Shown piece by piece: positions 29,490 through 38,301 of a stretch of 38,301 bases of DNA. This DNA is from Rickettsia sp. (GTDB lineage Bacteria > Pseudomonadota > Alphaproteobacteria > Rickettsiales > Rickettsiaceae): the NCBI GenBank assembly GCA_020048975.1, contig JAIFLQ010000036.1, positions 1 through 38,301 of the forward strand. The letters are read 5' to 3'. Position 1 is the first letter of the stretch. Each line of letters starts with the position of its first letter. The translations under genes and the position numbers were made by a program. A model generated the notes under the pieces. It made no database searches, was not told where the DNA came from, and saw only the letters and a program-made list of their open reading frames with translations.

Positions 29490-29610
29490 CTATCTCATTA
29501 TGGTTATACCTTAAATCTTTAAGGTTAATAATTAATTGATTCTTTTTAAGTTTAAACTGAATTCTTAGTGTAAGAAAAGATATTTTCTACAATTGCTAAA
29601 TATTATATGT

Positions 29611-30252
29611 TTATATGTTGTAAATATTTTCAATTAGGTAGCTTGATAAATAAATAGATGTTGGAATAATTATGCAGTTTACTCCTATTAAAATAAAGGT
29701 AATAGAATAGCTAGTGCCATTACTTTCTATAATCATACCGGAAAGTATAATACTTGGAATTATTAATGGCATAAGTAAACTTGAAAGAAAATTAGTGTTG
29801 GACCGGAAATAACATTGTACCGATGATATCAGAATTATTACTCCGCAGCTTGTTGACAATAGAAGTAGTCCAGAAGTAAGTAACAGACTTAAGCGAGTTA
29901 TGCCCATATCGAACAACAAATACGAGATTGGTAGATTAGCAATGAAAGCTATACTTCCACAAATAAATAAATTAATATATTTCGCTAATGTTATTTGAAT
30001 AGGGTTAAATGATGCTAGTAACAACTCTAATGAACCGTCTTCTATTTCTGACCTTAGAAAATTTGTGCTAATGCCAATTAATGCAAGAGGTATAGAAATT
30101 AGTGAAAAAATCACGCCGAAATTGGCAATTTTATCATGAGTGCTTATTATTGTTATACTTCCACTGCAAAAAACAAAAAATATGAAAAAATATTTGGTTA
30201 AATGTTGGATTTTGTTTTGGAGTAATAATTCATGTTTTAAGAGGTTTATCAT
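29611..30252 (-). CDS. ccmB: Heme exporter protein CcmB
   Basis: 213 aa, six TM segments, 'FLRSEIEDGSLELLLASFNPIQITLAKYI'; overlaps ccmA. Confidence 0.9.
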   Translation of the reverse strand: MINLLKHELLLQNKIQHLTKYFFIFFVFCSGSITIISTHDKIANFGVIFSLISIPLALIGISTNFLRSEIEDGSLELLLASFNPIQITLAKYINLFICGSIAFIANLPISYLLFDMGITRLSLLLTSGLLLLSTSCGVIILISSVQCYFRSNTNFLSSLLMPLIIPSIILSGMIIESNGTSYSITFILIGVNCIIIPTSIYLSSYLIENIYNI

Positions 30253-30854
30253 TGATAATCTCCTATATTTATTATCAAAGCTGATTTAATTGAAGGTTCG
30301 TTATGGGAAGTTGCTATTATTATTCCGCCACTATCTGCTTTTGAAATGATTAATCTATTTAGCAACTCTTTGCCTTCTGAATCAAGGTTATTTTCAACCT
30401 CGTCTAATAACCAAAGTCGTGAAGAGCATGCAAGAAGGCGGGTAAGAGCAACTTTTTGTCTTTGACCAGCAGACAGTTCGTAGCACTTTGTGTTGGTAAT
30501 TTTTTCAAGCTTAAAATAAAAGATTGATGCAGAAACTGATTCATAAGAATTATATATTTTGGCCCAAAACTCTATGTTTTCAATTACACTTAATTCTGGT
30601 TTAATACCAGTTTTATGACCAATATATGTGCAATAAGGTTTTGCAATATGTTCTATAGGTGTATTATTTTTACCAAAAGTAATATTACCTAGCGATAAAT
30701 GTTGTATACCAGCTATGCTACGAAGTAATGATGTTTTTCCTGAGCCGTTTTCTCCTTTTAAATAAACTATTGCACTAGGTAAAAAGGTAACAGAAAAATT
30801 TGTTATTAAGTTAAGATTATTGGTATTTATACAAACAGAATTTAAAGATAGCAT
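30249..30854 (-). CDS. ccmA: Heme exporter ATP-binding protein CcmA
   Basis: Walker A 'GENGSGKTSLLRSIAG', signature 'LSAGQRQKVALTRL', Walker B 'LWLLDEVENNLD'. Confidence 0.93.
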   Translation of the reverse strand: MLSLNSVCINTNNLNLITNFSVTFLPSAIVYLKGENGSGKTSLLRSIAGIQHLSLGNITFGKNNTPIEHIAKPYCTYIGHKTGIKPELSVIENIEFWAKIYNSYESVSASIFYFKLEKITNTKCYELSAGQRQKVALTRLLACSSRLWLLDEVENNLDSEGKELLNRLIISKADSGGIIIATSHNEPSIKSALIINIGDYQ

Positions 30855-31000
30855 TTTAAGAAACTACTGATAATAAATTTATTGTAATTAGTGACATTAA
30901 ATAACTTGTACTTAATATATAGTTTTATTACCATATATATTATCTTGATGCCAAGCAAATAATATACAAACTTGTTGTGTAATATAAATAGGAGTGTTTT

Positions 31001-33667
31001 ATGTCTAAAGACAAGAATCAGCAATATAGAAAATCAGTAGAGTTTAATAAAAAAAATTATTGGATTTTTGATATAAAACAGGCTGCAAAAGATCTTAATT
31101 TTGATATTGAAAAATTACCTTTTTCTCTTAGAGTGCTTTTTGAAAATTCTTTAAGAAACGGTGCAAGTACAGAAGATCTTCTTGCTTTTAAAAAATGGCT
31201 AGATAAAAAGACTTCATCATCGGAAATTGATTTTTATCCTGCTAGAGTTTTAATGCAAGATTTTACTGGTGTTCCAGCTATAGTAGATCTTGCATCTATG
31301 AGAGATGCAATAAAATTCCTTGGCTCTACTCCTCATAAGATTAATCCATTAATTCCAGTAGATTTAGTTATTGACCATTCTGTCCAAGTTGATTCTTATG
31401 GATCTGGAACTTCTTTTGCTGAAAATGTGGCAAAAGAAGTGGAGAGAAATTTGGAAAGATATACTTTTTTAAAGTGGGGGCAAAAAAGCTTTAGTAATTT
31501 TAGGGTTGTGCCACTGGGAACTGGTATTTGTCATCAGGTGAATTTAGAATATTTAGCTCAAACTATCTGGATGAGTAGTGATAAAAATGGAGATTTGTTG
31601 TATCCAGATACACTAGTTGGTACTGATAGTCATACTACTATGATCAATGCTTTGTCTGTTCTTGGTTGGGGGGTAGGGGGTATTGAAGCTGAGGCTGCGA
31701 TGCTCGGTCAACCATTGCCAATGATACTACCTGAAGTCGTGGGCTTTAAGATCACGGGTGTTTTAAAAGAGCGTATCACCGCTACAGATCTTGTTCTAAC
31801 AGTTACAGAGATGCTAAGAAAAAAAGGAGTGGTTGGCAAGTTTGTTGAATTTTTTGGCTCTGGCCTTGATAGTCTATCTTTGGCTGATAGAGCTACAGTC
31901 TCTAATATGGCGCCAGAATATGGAGCAACTTGTGGCTTTTTTCCAATAGATGATGAAACAATTCGTTACTTGGAATTTAGTGGTAGAGATTCTCATAGAG
32001 TTAAAATAGTTAAGGAATATGCAAAAGATCAGGGGTTTTGGAGAAATTCTAATGATCCAGTATATACCGAAGTGCTTGAATTAGATTTATCAAAACTTGA
32101 ACCTTCTCTTGCTGGACCAAAAAGGCCGCAAGACAGGGTGGCTTTAGGTAAAATGAAGGCTAATTTCAAAGAAAACTTGCCAGCTCTTGCGGGTGAGGGT
32201 GCTTCTATTGATAATAAATTTAATGTTGGTTCTCATTATACACTAGGGCATGGTAGTGTTGTAATTGCTGCTATTACGAGCTGTACAAACACTTCTAACC
32301 CCTCTGTTATGGTTGCTGCTGGGTTAGTTGCGCAAAAGGCTTTTAAATTAGGTTTAAAATCACAGCCTTGGGTTAAGACGTCACTTGCGCCTGGCTCTCA
32401 GGTAGTTACTGAATATTTACAAGAAAGTGGATTAGATAAGTATTTAGATTCTATGGGATTTAATCTTGTGGGTTATGGGTGTACTACTTGTATAGGTAAT
32501 TCTGGTCCACTAAAGCCAGAAATTGAGAAAGTAATCACGGACAACCACCTTACTGTTGCGTCAGTCTTATCTGGAAACAGAAATTTTGAGGGTAGAATAC
32601 ATCCTCTTGTGCGAGCTAATTACCTTGCGTCACCTCCACTTGTTGTGGCATACGCTATTGCAGGAACAGTAAATATTGATCTAGATAAAGATTCACTGGG
32701 TAATGATAAAAATGGTAATCCAGTATATTTGAAAGATATTTGGCCAAGTAATTCAGAGATTAAATCGTGTATTGATTCTTGTATAACGCCATCTATGTTT
32801 AAGAGCAAATATAAAGATGTATTTTCAGGTGATAAGAATTGGCAAAATATTCTTGTGAAGGAAAGTGATACATATAATTGGAGTGCCAGCAGTACCTATA
32901 TTAAGAATCCACCATATTTCGAAAATATTAACAAACCAGTGAAACAGTTGAATGACATTAATAATGCCAAGATACTTGCTTTGTTTGGTGATTCGATTAC
33001 TACAGATCACATTTCTCCTGCTGGTTCAATAAGTAAAACTAGTCCTGCGGCAAAATTTCTTATGGATAAAGGAGTTTCTCCAGCTGGTTTTAATTCCTAT
33101 GGAGCGAGAAGAGGTAATCATGAAATTATGATGAGGGGAACTTTTGCTAACATTCGTATTAAGAATCATTTATGTAATGGAGTAGAGGGAGGGGTTACTA
33201 TTAACCATCTCAATGGACAGCAAATGAGTATTTATGATGCAGCTATGGAGTATAAAAATGAATCAATTCCTTTGGTAATTTTTGCTGGTAAAGAGTATGG
33301 CACTGGCTCGTCTAGAGATTGGGCAGCAAAGGGAACAAGTTTACTTGGTGTTAAAGCTGTGATAGCTGAAAGTTTTGAAAGAATTCATCGATCAAATTTG
33401 GTGGGAATGGGAGTTTTGCCAATTTCATTCAAAGATGGCAAAAAATGGATGGATTTAAACTTGAATGGTGATGAAGAAATTAGTATTCTAGGGATGGGTA
33501 ATAATATTAAACCTTATCAACCCTTGAAGTGCTTGATAAAACGTAGTAATGCTAAGAATGAGATTGTAGATGTTGTTATGCAGGTATACACTGATAATGA
33601 AATAGAGTATATAAAGCACGGTAGCATTCTTGGCGCGGTGTTAAAGAATTTGGCGAGTGGTGAGTAG
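31001..33667 (+). CDS. acnA: Aconitate hydratase
   Basis: 888 aa; 'DFTGVPAIVDLASMRDA', 'TSCTNTSNPSVM', 'GYGCTTCIGNSGPL', 'GKEYGTGSSRDWAAKG'. Confidence 0.97.
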   Translation: MSKDKNQQYRKSVEFNKKNYWIFDIKQAAKDLNFDIEKLPFSLRVLFENSLRNGASTEDLLAFKKWLDKKTSSSEIDFYPARVLMQDFTGVPAIVDLASMRDAIKFLGSTPHKINPLIPVDLVIDHSVQVDSYGSGTSFAENVAKEVERNLERYTFLKWGQKSFSNFRVVPLGTGICHQVNLEYLAQTIWMSSDKNGDLLYPDTLVGTDSHTTMINALSVLGWGVGGIEAEAAMLGQPLPMILPEVVGFKITGVLKERITATDLVLTVTEMLRKKGVVGKFVEFFGSGLDSLSLADRATVSNMAPEYGATCGFFPIDDETIRYLEFSGRDSHRVKIVKEYAKDQGFWRNSNDPVYTEVLELDLSKLEPSLAGPKRPQDRVALGKMKANFKENLPALAGEGASIDNKFNVGSHYTLGHGSVVIAAITSCTNTSNPSVMVAAGLVAQKAFKLGLKSQPWVKTSLAPGSQVVTEYLQESGLDKYLDSMGFNLVGYGCTTCIGNSGPLKPEIEKVITDNHLTVASVLSGNRNFEGRIHPLVRANYLASPPLVVAYAIAGTVNIDLDKDSLGNDKNGNPVYLKDIWPSNSEIKSCIDSCITPSMFKSKYKDVFSGDKNWQNILVKESDTYNWSASSTYIKNPPYFENINKPVKQLNDINNAKILALFGDSITTDHISPAGSISKTSPAAKFLMDKGVSPAGFNSYGARRGNHEIMMRGTFANIRIKNHLCNGVEGGVTINHLNGQQMSIYDAAMEYKNESIPLVIFAGKEYGTGSSRDWAAKGTSLLGVKAVIAESFERIHRSNLVGMGVLPISFKDGKKWMDLNLNGDEEISILGMGNNIKPYQPLKCLIKRSNAKNEIVDVVMQVYTDNEIEYIKHGSILGAVLKNLASGE

Positions 33668-33689
33668 TTAAAAGATTTGTATTAAAATA

Positions 33690-34049
33690 TTGATGAACGA
33701 ACAAATTAAGGAGTACTTAGAACCAGGAAAAAAGAATATAATTTTGATTTATGTTCTTTTTTTAGGCAGTCTGGTGTTTCCGATAGTGTGCTTTTTAGGT
33801 GGGGCTTTTGCTTATGCCAATAAATCAGATGCAAATGAAGTGTTGAGGAGTCATTATTTATTTGCGTATACAAACTTTTTTATTTGTGTAATAGCTTTCA
33901 TACTGTCATCAATGATAAATTTAATATTTATATTTCCATTACTCTACGTAATGGTATTGGTGTGGTTTGTTCTGAGAGGTATTGTTGCACTGCAGTTTTT
34001 ATTTCGTAATTTACCTCATCCAAATCCATTGACTTTTTGGATTAAATGA
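33690..34049 (+). CDS. Hypothetical polytopic membrane protein (DUF4870-like)
   Basis: 119 aa, hydrophobic segments with short 'SDANEVLRSHYLFAYTNFF' amphipathic link. Confidence 0.6.
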   Translation: MMNEQIKEYLEPGKKNIILIYVLFLGSLVFPIVCFLGGAFAYANKSDANEVLRSHYLFAYTNFFICVIAFILSSMINLIFIFPLLYVMVLVWFVLRGIVALQFLFRNLPHPNPLTFWIK

Positions 34050-34093
34050 GTATTAATGGTGTTTAATTTTTGATATAATTATTATTTTTAAAG

Positions 34094-35716
34094 ATGTTTC
34101 AAAACATAGTTCAATTTTTTAAAGACATGAGTCCGCAGAAGCTTATTGGTAGTAGCTTAGCGATTTTTGCTTTCCTTGTGATATTTGGAGTGTATGTAGC
34201 CAAAATAGGAGCTACTGAATTCGCTGTGTTATATTCAGATCTTGAAATGCAGGACAGTGCTAAAATAGTCCAAGAGCTTGAGCGCCGCAATTTGCCTTAC
34301 CAAGCCATTCATGACGGTTCTGTAATTAAGGTTCATAAATCAGAAGTAGTTAATATAAGACTTGCTCTTGCTCAAGAAGGTTTGCCGAATGCAGGATCTA
34401 TTGTTGGATATGAAATTTTTGACAAAGAAGATAGTATCGGAGCAACGAATTTTTCACAAAATATAAAATTAATAAGAGCTCTTGAAGGTGAGCTTAGCAG
34501 AACTATAACAGCTTTTGAACAAGTGGAAAAAGCTCGTGTTCACTTAGTTATGCCGCAGAGGGAGATTTTTTCCAAAGAAAAAATGGAGCCAAGAGCTTCT
34601 GTAGTATTGAAATTTAAAGGATCAAAAAGATTAGGGAAGTCTGAAATAGATGCAATAAGTCATCTTGTAGTTACTTCTGTACCTGGCCTTGAGATGAAAG
34701 GAGTAACGATTGTTGATACAAAAGGTGTAGCTCTTAAAATTGGCTCTTCTGAAGAATCTTCTGATTTTGGAGGGGGAAAAAATGAAGAAGTACGTGTTGC
34801 TTCTGAAGAAAGATTAAGGCAGATAATTGAAAATTTGCTTGAAAGCACTTTAGGGGCGGGAAAAGTAAGGGCGCGTGTTGCTCTTGAGATGAATTTTGAC
34901 AGAATAGTAACTAATTCAGAGCTATATGACCCCGATAGTTCTGTTGCTAGATCTGTTCATTCAATTGATAAAAAGGAGCAAACGCCAGTTGCTAGCGCTG
35001 ATGAATCTGATGTGTCAGTGGCTAATAATATTCCTGGTGGGGCAAATGGTGAGGATCCTAGGTCAAAATTTGCGCTTATAGAAGAAAGTGATCAAATAAC
35101 TAATTATGAAATTTCAAAAACGGTAAAAAATCATATTTCTGAATCTGGATTAATAAAAAAAATGTCGATTGGTATTTTAGTTGATGGTCAATATACAAAA
35201 AACCTAGATACAAAAGAAATGGATTACACACCGAGATCCAAAGAGGATTTAGATAAAATTGCTAATTTAGTAAAAGTTGCTGTTGGTTTTGATGATGACA
35301 GGAGTGATAAATTAGAAGTGATTAATATGAAATTTTCTTCAGAGCTTGATTCTGAAGACGATGATAATGGGTGGTTAAGGGAAAATCTATCAAGTGTATT
35401 CCAGACGTTGGTATTTGCTATTGTTGTGTTGCTTGTTTTAATAACGGTGATAAGACCTATAGCGCTTAAGGCGTTTGAAGTGAGAAAAATTGGTGAAAGG
35501 AATCAATTGGGAGTGGGGGGAGAAGGGTTTAATAATATAAATTCACCTCTTGATGAAAATGGAGTTTTTGATCCTGATTTAGTATTCACTGAAAATGTTG
35601 CTGATTCTAAGAAAGTGGTTGCGGATATAATGCTTAATAAGGTTAGTAAAGTAGTGGATTCAAATCCACAAGATTTAGTAAACATACTAAGAAAATGGCT
35701 TAACGAGGGGAATTAA
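34094..35716 (+). CDS. fliF: Flagellar MS-ring protein FliF
   Basis: 540 aa; 'VLYSDLEMQDSAKIVQELERRNLPYQ', 'EGELSRTITAFEQVEKARVHLVMPQREIF', two terminal TM segments. Confidence 0.95.
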   Translation: MFQNIVQFFKDMSPQKLIGSSLAIFAFLVIFGVYVAKIGATEFAVLYSDLEMQDSAKIVQELERRNLPYQAIHDGSVIKVHKSEVVNIRLALAQEGLPNAGSIVGYEIFDKEDSIGATNFSQNIKLIRALEGELSRTITAFEQVEKARVHLVMPQREIFSKEKMEPRASVVLKFKGSKRLGKSEIDAISHLVVTSVPGLEMKGVTIVDTKGVALKIGSSEESSDFGGGKNEEVRVASEERLRQIIENLLESTLGAGKVRARVALEMNFDRIVTNSELYDPDSSVARSVHSIDKKEQTPVASADESDVSVANNIPGGANGEDPRSKFALIEESDQITNYEISKTVKNHISESGLIKKMSIGILVDGQYTKNLDTKEMDYTPRSKEDLDKIANLVKVAVGFDDDRSDKLEVINMKFSSELDSEDDDNGWLRENLSSVFQTLVFAIVVLLVLITVIRPIALKAFEVRKIGERNQLGVGGEGFNNINSPLDENGVFDPDLVFTENVADSKKVVADIMLNKVSKVVDSNPQDLVNILRKWLNEGN

Positions 35717-36735
35717 TGAGTGTTTCAGCTAAAGATATTGCAAAATTAAATGGGGCACAGAAGGTAGCTATAGTTTTACTTTCTCTTTCAGATACTGATG
35801 CTACAAAGATTTTTTCTTTGATGAATGAAGAGGAGATTACTGAAGTGTCTCATGCTATGTCTCATTTAGGTTCTGTGAGTCCTGAAGTAATAGATTCTAT
35901 AATGTCTCAGCTTAATAGTGATCTTATCGGAGATTCGATGTTTTTAGGTAATTTACATACAACAGAGAGATTGCTTGAAAAGGTGTTAGATAAGGATCGT
36001 GTTAATGCTTTAATGGACGAAATAAAAGGTCCGCAGGGCAAGAATACATGGGAAAAATTAGCAAACGTAAATGAAGAGCTTTTGGCCTTGTATTTTAGAA
36101 ATGAGCACCCTCAAACTGCGGCTTTAGTATTATCAAAAATCTCACCTGATCATGCAGCTAAAGTTTTAAGTAATTTACCGGATAGTTTTGCATTTGAGAT
36201 TATTTCTAGAATACTGAGTCTTGGCAATGTAAAGAAAGAAGTGCTTGAGAGAGTTGAAAGAATTCTACGTGTTGAGTTTATTAGTAGTGCGGGCAAAACG
36301 CAGAAAAGCAATAGTTTTGAAATGCTTGCTGAGATTTTTAATAATCTTGACAGGAACAATGAAAGTAAATTTATGAACATGTTAGAAAGCAACATTCCTG
36401 AGGCAGCTGCTAAAATTAAGGATATGATGTTTACGTTTGAAGATTTAGTTAAAATTGATTCCAAAGGTATACAAAGATTACTGCGTGATGTTGAAAAATC
36501 TCGTTTGACGTTGGCTTTAAAAGGAGCTTCAGAAGATTTGAAAAAAATATTATTTGCAAGTATGTCTCAAAGGGCTGCTAAAATTATAGAAGAAGATCTT
36601 ATGTCTCTTGGTTCTGTAAGAGTTAGAGATGTAGATTCTGCAAGAGCTGATGTTGTCATGGTAGCTAAAGCGTTAATAGAGAACGGTGAAATTGATGTAT
36701 CTTTAAATGCAGATGATGAAGAATTAGTAACGTAA
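35716..36735 (+). CDS. fliG: Flagellar motor switch protein FliG
   Basis: 'NGAQKVAIVLLSL', 'NEHPQTAALVLSKISPDHAAKVLSNLP', 'MFTFEDLVKIDSKGIQRLLRDVE'. Confidence 0.95.
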   Translation: MSVSAKDIAKLNGAQKVAIVLLSLSDTDATKIFSLMNEEEITEVSHAMSHLGSVSPEVIDSIMSQLNSDLIGDSMFLGNLHTTERLLEKVLDKDRVNALMDEIKGPQGKNTWEKLANVNEELLALYFRNEHPQTAALVLSKISPDHAAKVLSNLPDSFAFEIISRILSLGNVKKEVLERVERILRVEFISSAGKTQKSNSFEMLAEIFNNLDRNNESKFMNMLESNIPEAAAKIKDMMFTFEDLVKIDSKGIQRLLRDVEKSRLTLALKGASEDLKKILFASMSQRAAKIIEEDLMSLGSVRVRDVDSARADVVMVAKALIENGEIDVSLNADDEELVT

Positions 36736-36748
36736 TTTTTGGGTTAAT

Positions 36749-37534
36749 ATGGTTAAATATAAAAAATTTATTTTAGATGACTTCCCTAGAACATCTGTTG
36801 TTAACTCTACTGTCTATGATAGAAACACGGATGTAGATGAGTTTATAAATGTCGTGGTTTCTAAACATCTAAACTCTATTGTCGAGGACTCAGGGATGTC
36901 TTTGTTAAACTCGAATAAAGAAAGTAAAGTTACCGATTTATCTGAGAAAGTAATTGACGAATCTTCGGAAAAGTATAACATATCCCCTAATAGTTCAGTA
37001 GATAATTATTTGGTTAATATTGAAGTAACAAAAAAGGAAGAGTATGAAAGGGGGGTTGCAGATACAGTGTCTAAGTATCAACCTTTGCTGGATGATGCTT
37101 CATCAGAAATGCGCTTTGGAACTTTGTTACAGAATAAGCTATCTTTAATTGTTCCGCAGCAAAATGTTGACACGCAAATTGCTAAAGTATCAGCTGAATC
37201 AATATCTTCTATTGCAAGGAAATTACATTTGGTTTTACCAGCAAATTTTGAAGAAATTGTTATTGGAGGGTTAATTGCTAAGCTTAAAAAGTTTTATAAG
37301 GAAGGGGAAATTACTATTACGGTACATCCTGATAGATATGATTTTTGCCAAGAAATTTTACAATCTAATTCGATTCCAGATAAATTTAAGGATAATTTTC
37401 ATATAATCAAGGATAGTAGAATTGGTTTGGATGATTGTAGTTTAGAGTGGCAAAATACAAGACTTGAGTATAATAAAGAACAGTTATCGCAAGAAATTGA
37501 TAAAATAATTGAGCAGTTAAAGACTGCTAGTTAA
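36749..37534 (+). CDS. FliH-like flagellar assembly protein
   Basis: Position between fliG and fliN; 261 aa with C-terminal region resembling FliH/YscL; low sequence conservation. Confidence 0.6.
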   Translation: MVKYKKFILDDFPRTSVVNSTVYDRNTDVDEFINVVVSKHLNSIVEDSGMSLLNSNKESKVTDLSEKVIDESSEKYNISPNSSVDNYLVNIEVTKKEEYERGVADTVSKYQPLLDDASSEMRFGTLLQNKLSLIVPQQNVDTQIAKVSAESISSIARKLHLVLPANFEEIVIGGLIAKLKKFYKEGEITITVHPDRYDFCQEILQSNSIPDKFKDNFHIIKDSRIGLDDCSLEWQNTRLEYNKEQLSQEIDKIIEQLKTAS

Positions 37535-37553
37535 TAAGTTTAGGTGAAAAAAA

Positions 37554-37841
37554 ATGGCAATAAAAGAAGAAAATACTAATAGTAGGGTTGAGCTAACTTT
37601 AGAAGCTCTTTATGACGTTCCTGTACAAGTTTCTGTTGTTCTCGGTAGCACGACTATGTTATTAAGTAATATCTTGAAACTTGGCAAAGGTGCTGTTATT
37701 GAACTCGAACGCACAGTTGGTGAACCTATAGATGTGTATGTTAATAATAAAATAGTTGCTAAGGGAGAAATAGTTATAGTAGATGATAAGATAGGTATAA
37801 CATTAACTGAAGTTGTGCTTCAAGAAAAGGATTACAGATAA
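37554..37841 (+). CDS. fliN: Flagellar motor switch protein FliN
   Basis: 95 aa; 'YDVPVQVSVVLGSTTMLLSNILKLGKGAVIELERTVGEPIDVYVNNKIVAKGEIVIVDDKIGITLTEV'. Confidence 0.95.
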   Translation: MAIKEENTNSRVELTLEALYDVPVQVSVVLGSTTMLLSNILKLGKGAVIELERTVGEPIDVYVNNKIVAKGEIVIVDDKIGITLTEVVLQEKDYR

Positions 37842-38076
37842 TTAAATTAACTATTTACCAGTAATGATAGATAGAAATTTAAATTAATCAAATTTTTCCA
37901 AAATAAAATGGAAATAAGCCAAATAGCTATTGGATTTCTGTAGGAATAGTAATTGGTAAGATCTAAAACAAACTCTAGGGTGGTATGAGGCTAGATCAGA
38001 GACAGGAAACGTATAATTTTGTTGACGATTATGCTCCATATTTTTCTAAAAAACTCTAGTTGAACAGTCAAAATAA

Positions 38077-38132
38077 ATGTTTAAATAAAAACAGCCGCGA
38101 AATAATATTTATGGCTTTTTTTATTTAAACAT
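38077..38132. terminator. Strong 20-bp inverted repeat with T run, likely (bidirectional) intrinsic terminator
   Basis: atgtttaaataaaaacagcc / ggctttttttatttaaacat, 19 of 20 positions pair, 16-nt loop. Confidence 0.6.
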
Positions 38133-38301
38133 CAATTGTTTACAGCTGAAGGTTATAGTTCATCTCTTGAAATTCTAAAGTAAAGTGCGACAAACTTATT
38201 TTTGTGAAGCAAATTCAATCTAAATTACTTTAATATTACTAATGAACATGTTTTTTTAGCAAACTGCCTAGTATTAAACGTTACAAGATTTCCGTGGTAT
38301 T

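Overview
AT-rich, gene-dense window whose gene content looks like a flagellated member of the Rickettsiales (inferred from gene content; species not determined). It carries rvh-type T4SS genes virB9 and virB8 (minus strand). It also has a BrnQ transporter, rpoZ, dusB, a stand-alone Fis/NtrC-like HTH gene, ntrY-ntrX, a large pentapeptide-repeat lipoprotein, and acpS. A murC-murB-ddl-ftsQ cluster follows, then bolA/ubiK-like/phasin, an EAL-domain protein next to fliI, lepB-rnc-era, petABC (cytochrome bc1), ccmAB, acnA, and fliF-fliG-fliH-like-fliN. The most notable observations are: (i) cytochrome b (petB) is split by an apparent internal deletion plus frameshift that removes the stretch between FHPY and PDNYIPANP; (ii) an esterase gene is broken by a similar internal deletion and its downstream fragment is not in the ORF track; (iii) a dispersed ~70-75 bp palindromic repeat family has at least three intergenic copies plus a half copy; (iv) dusB is followed by an isolated Fis-like HTH gene where ntrB-ntrC sits in other Alphaproteobacteria; (v) two unassigned small secreted/membrane ORFs lie near the T4SS genes; (vi) an EAL protein adjoins fliI. 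I found no CRISPR array, tRNA, rRNA or clear transposase. I did not find a convincing wholly new multi-gene system. All family calls come from reading motifs by eye; no searches were run.
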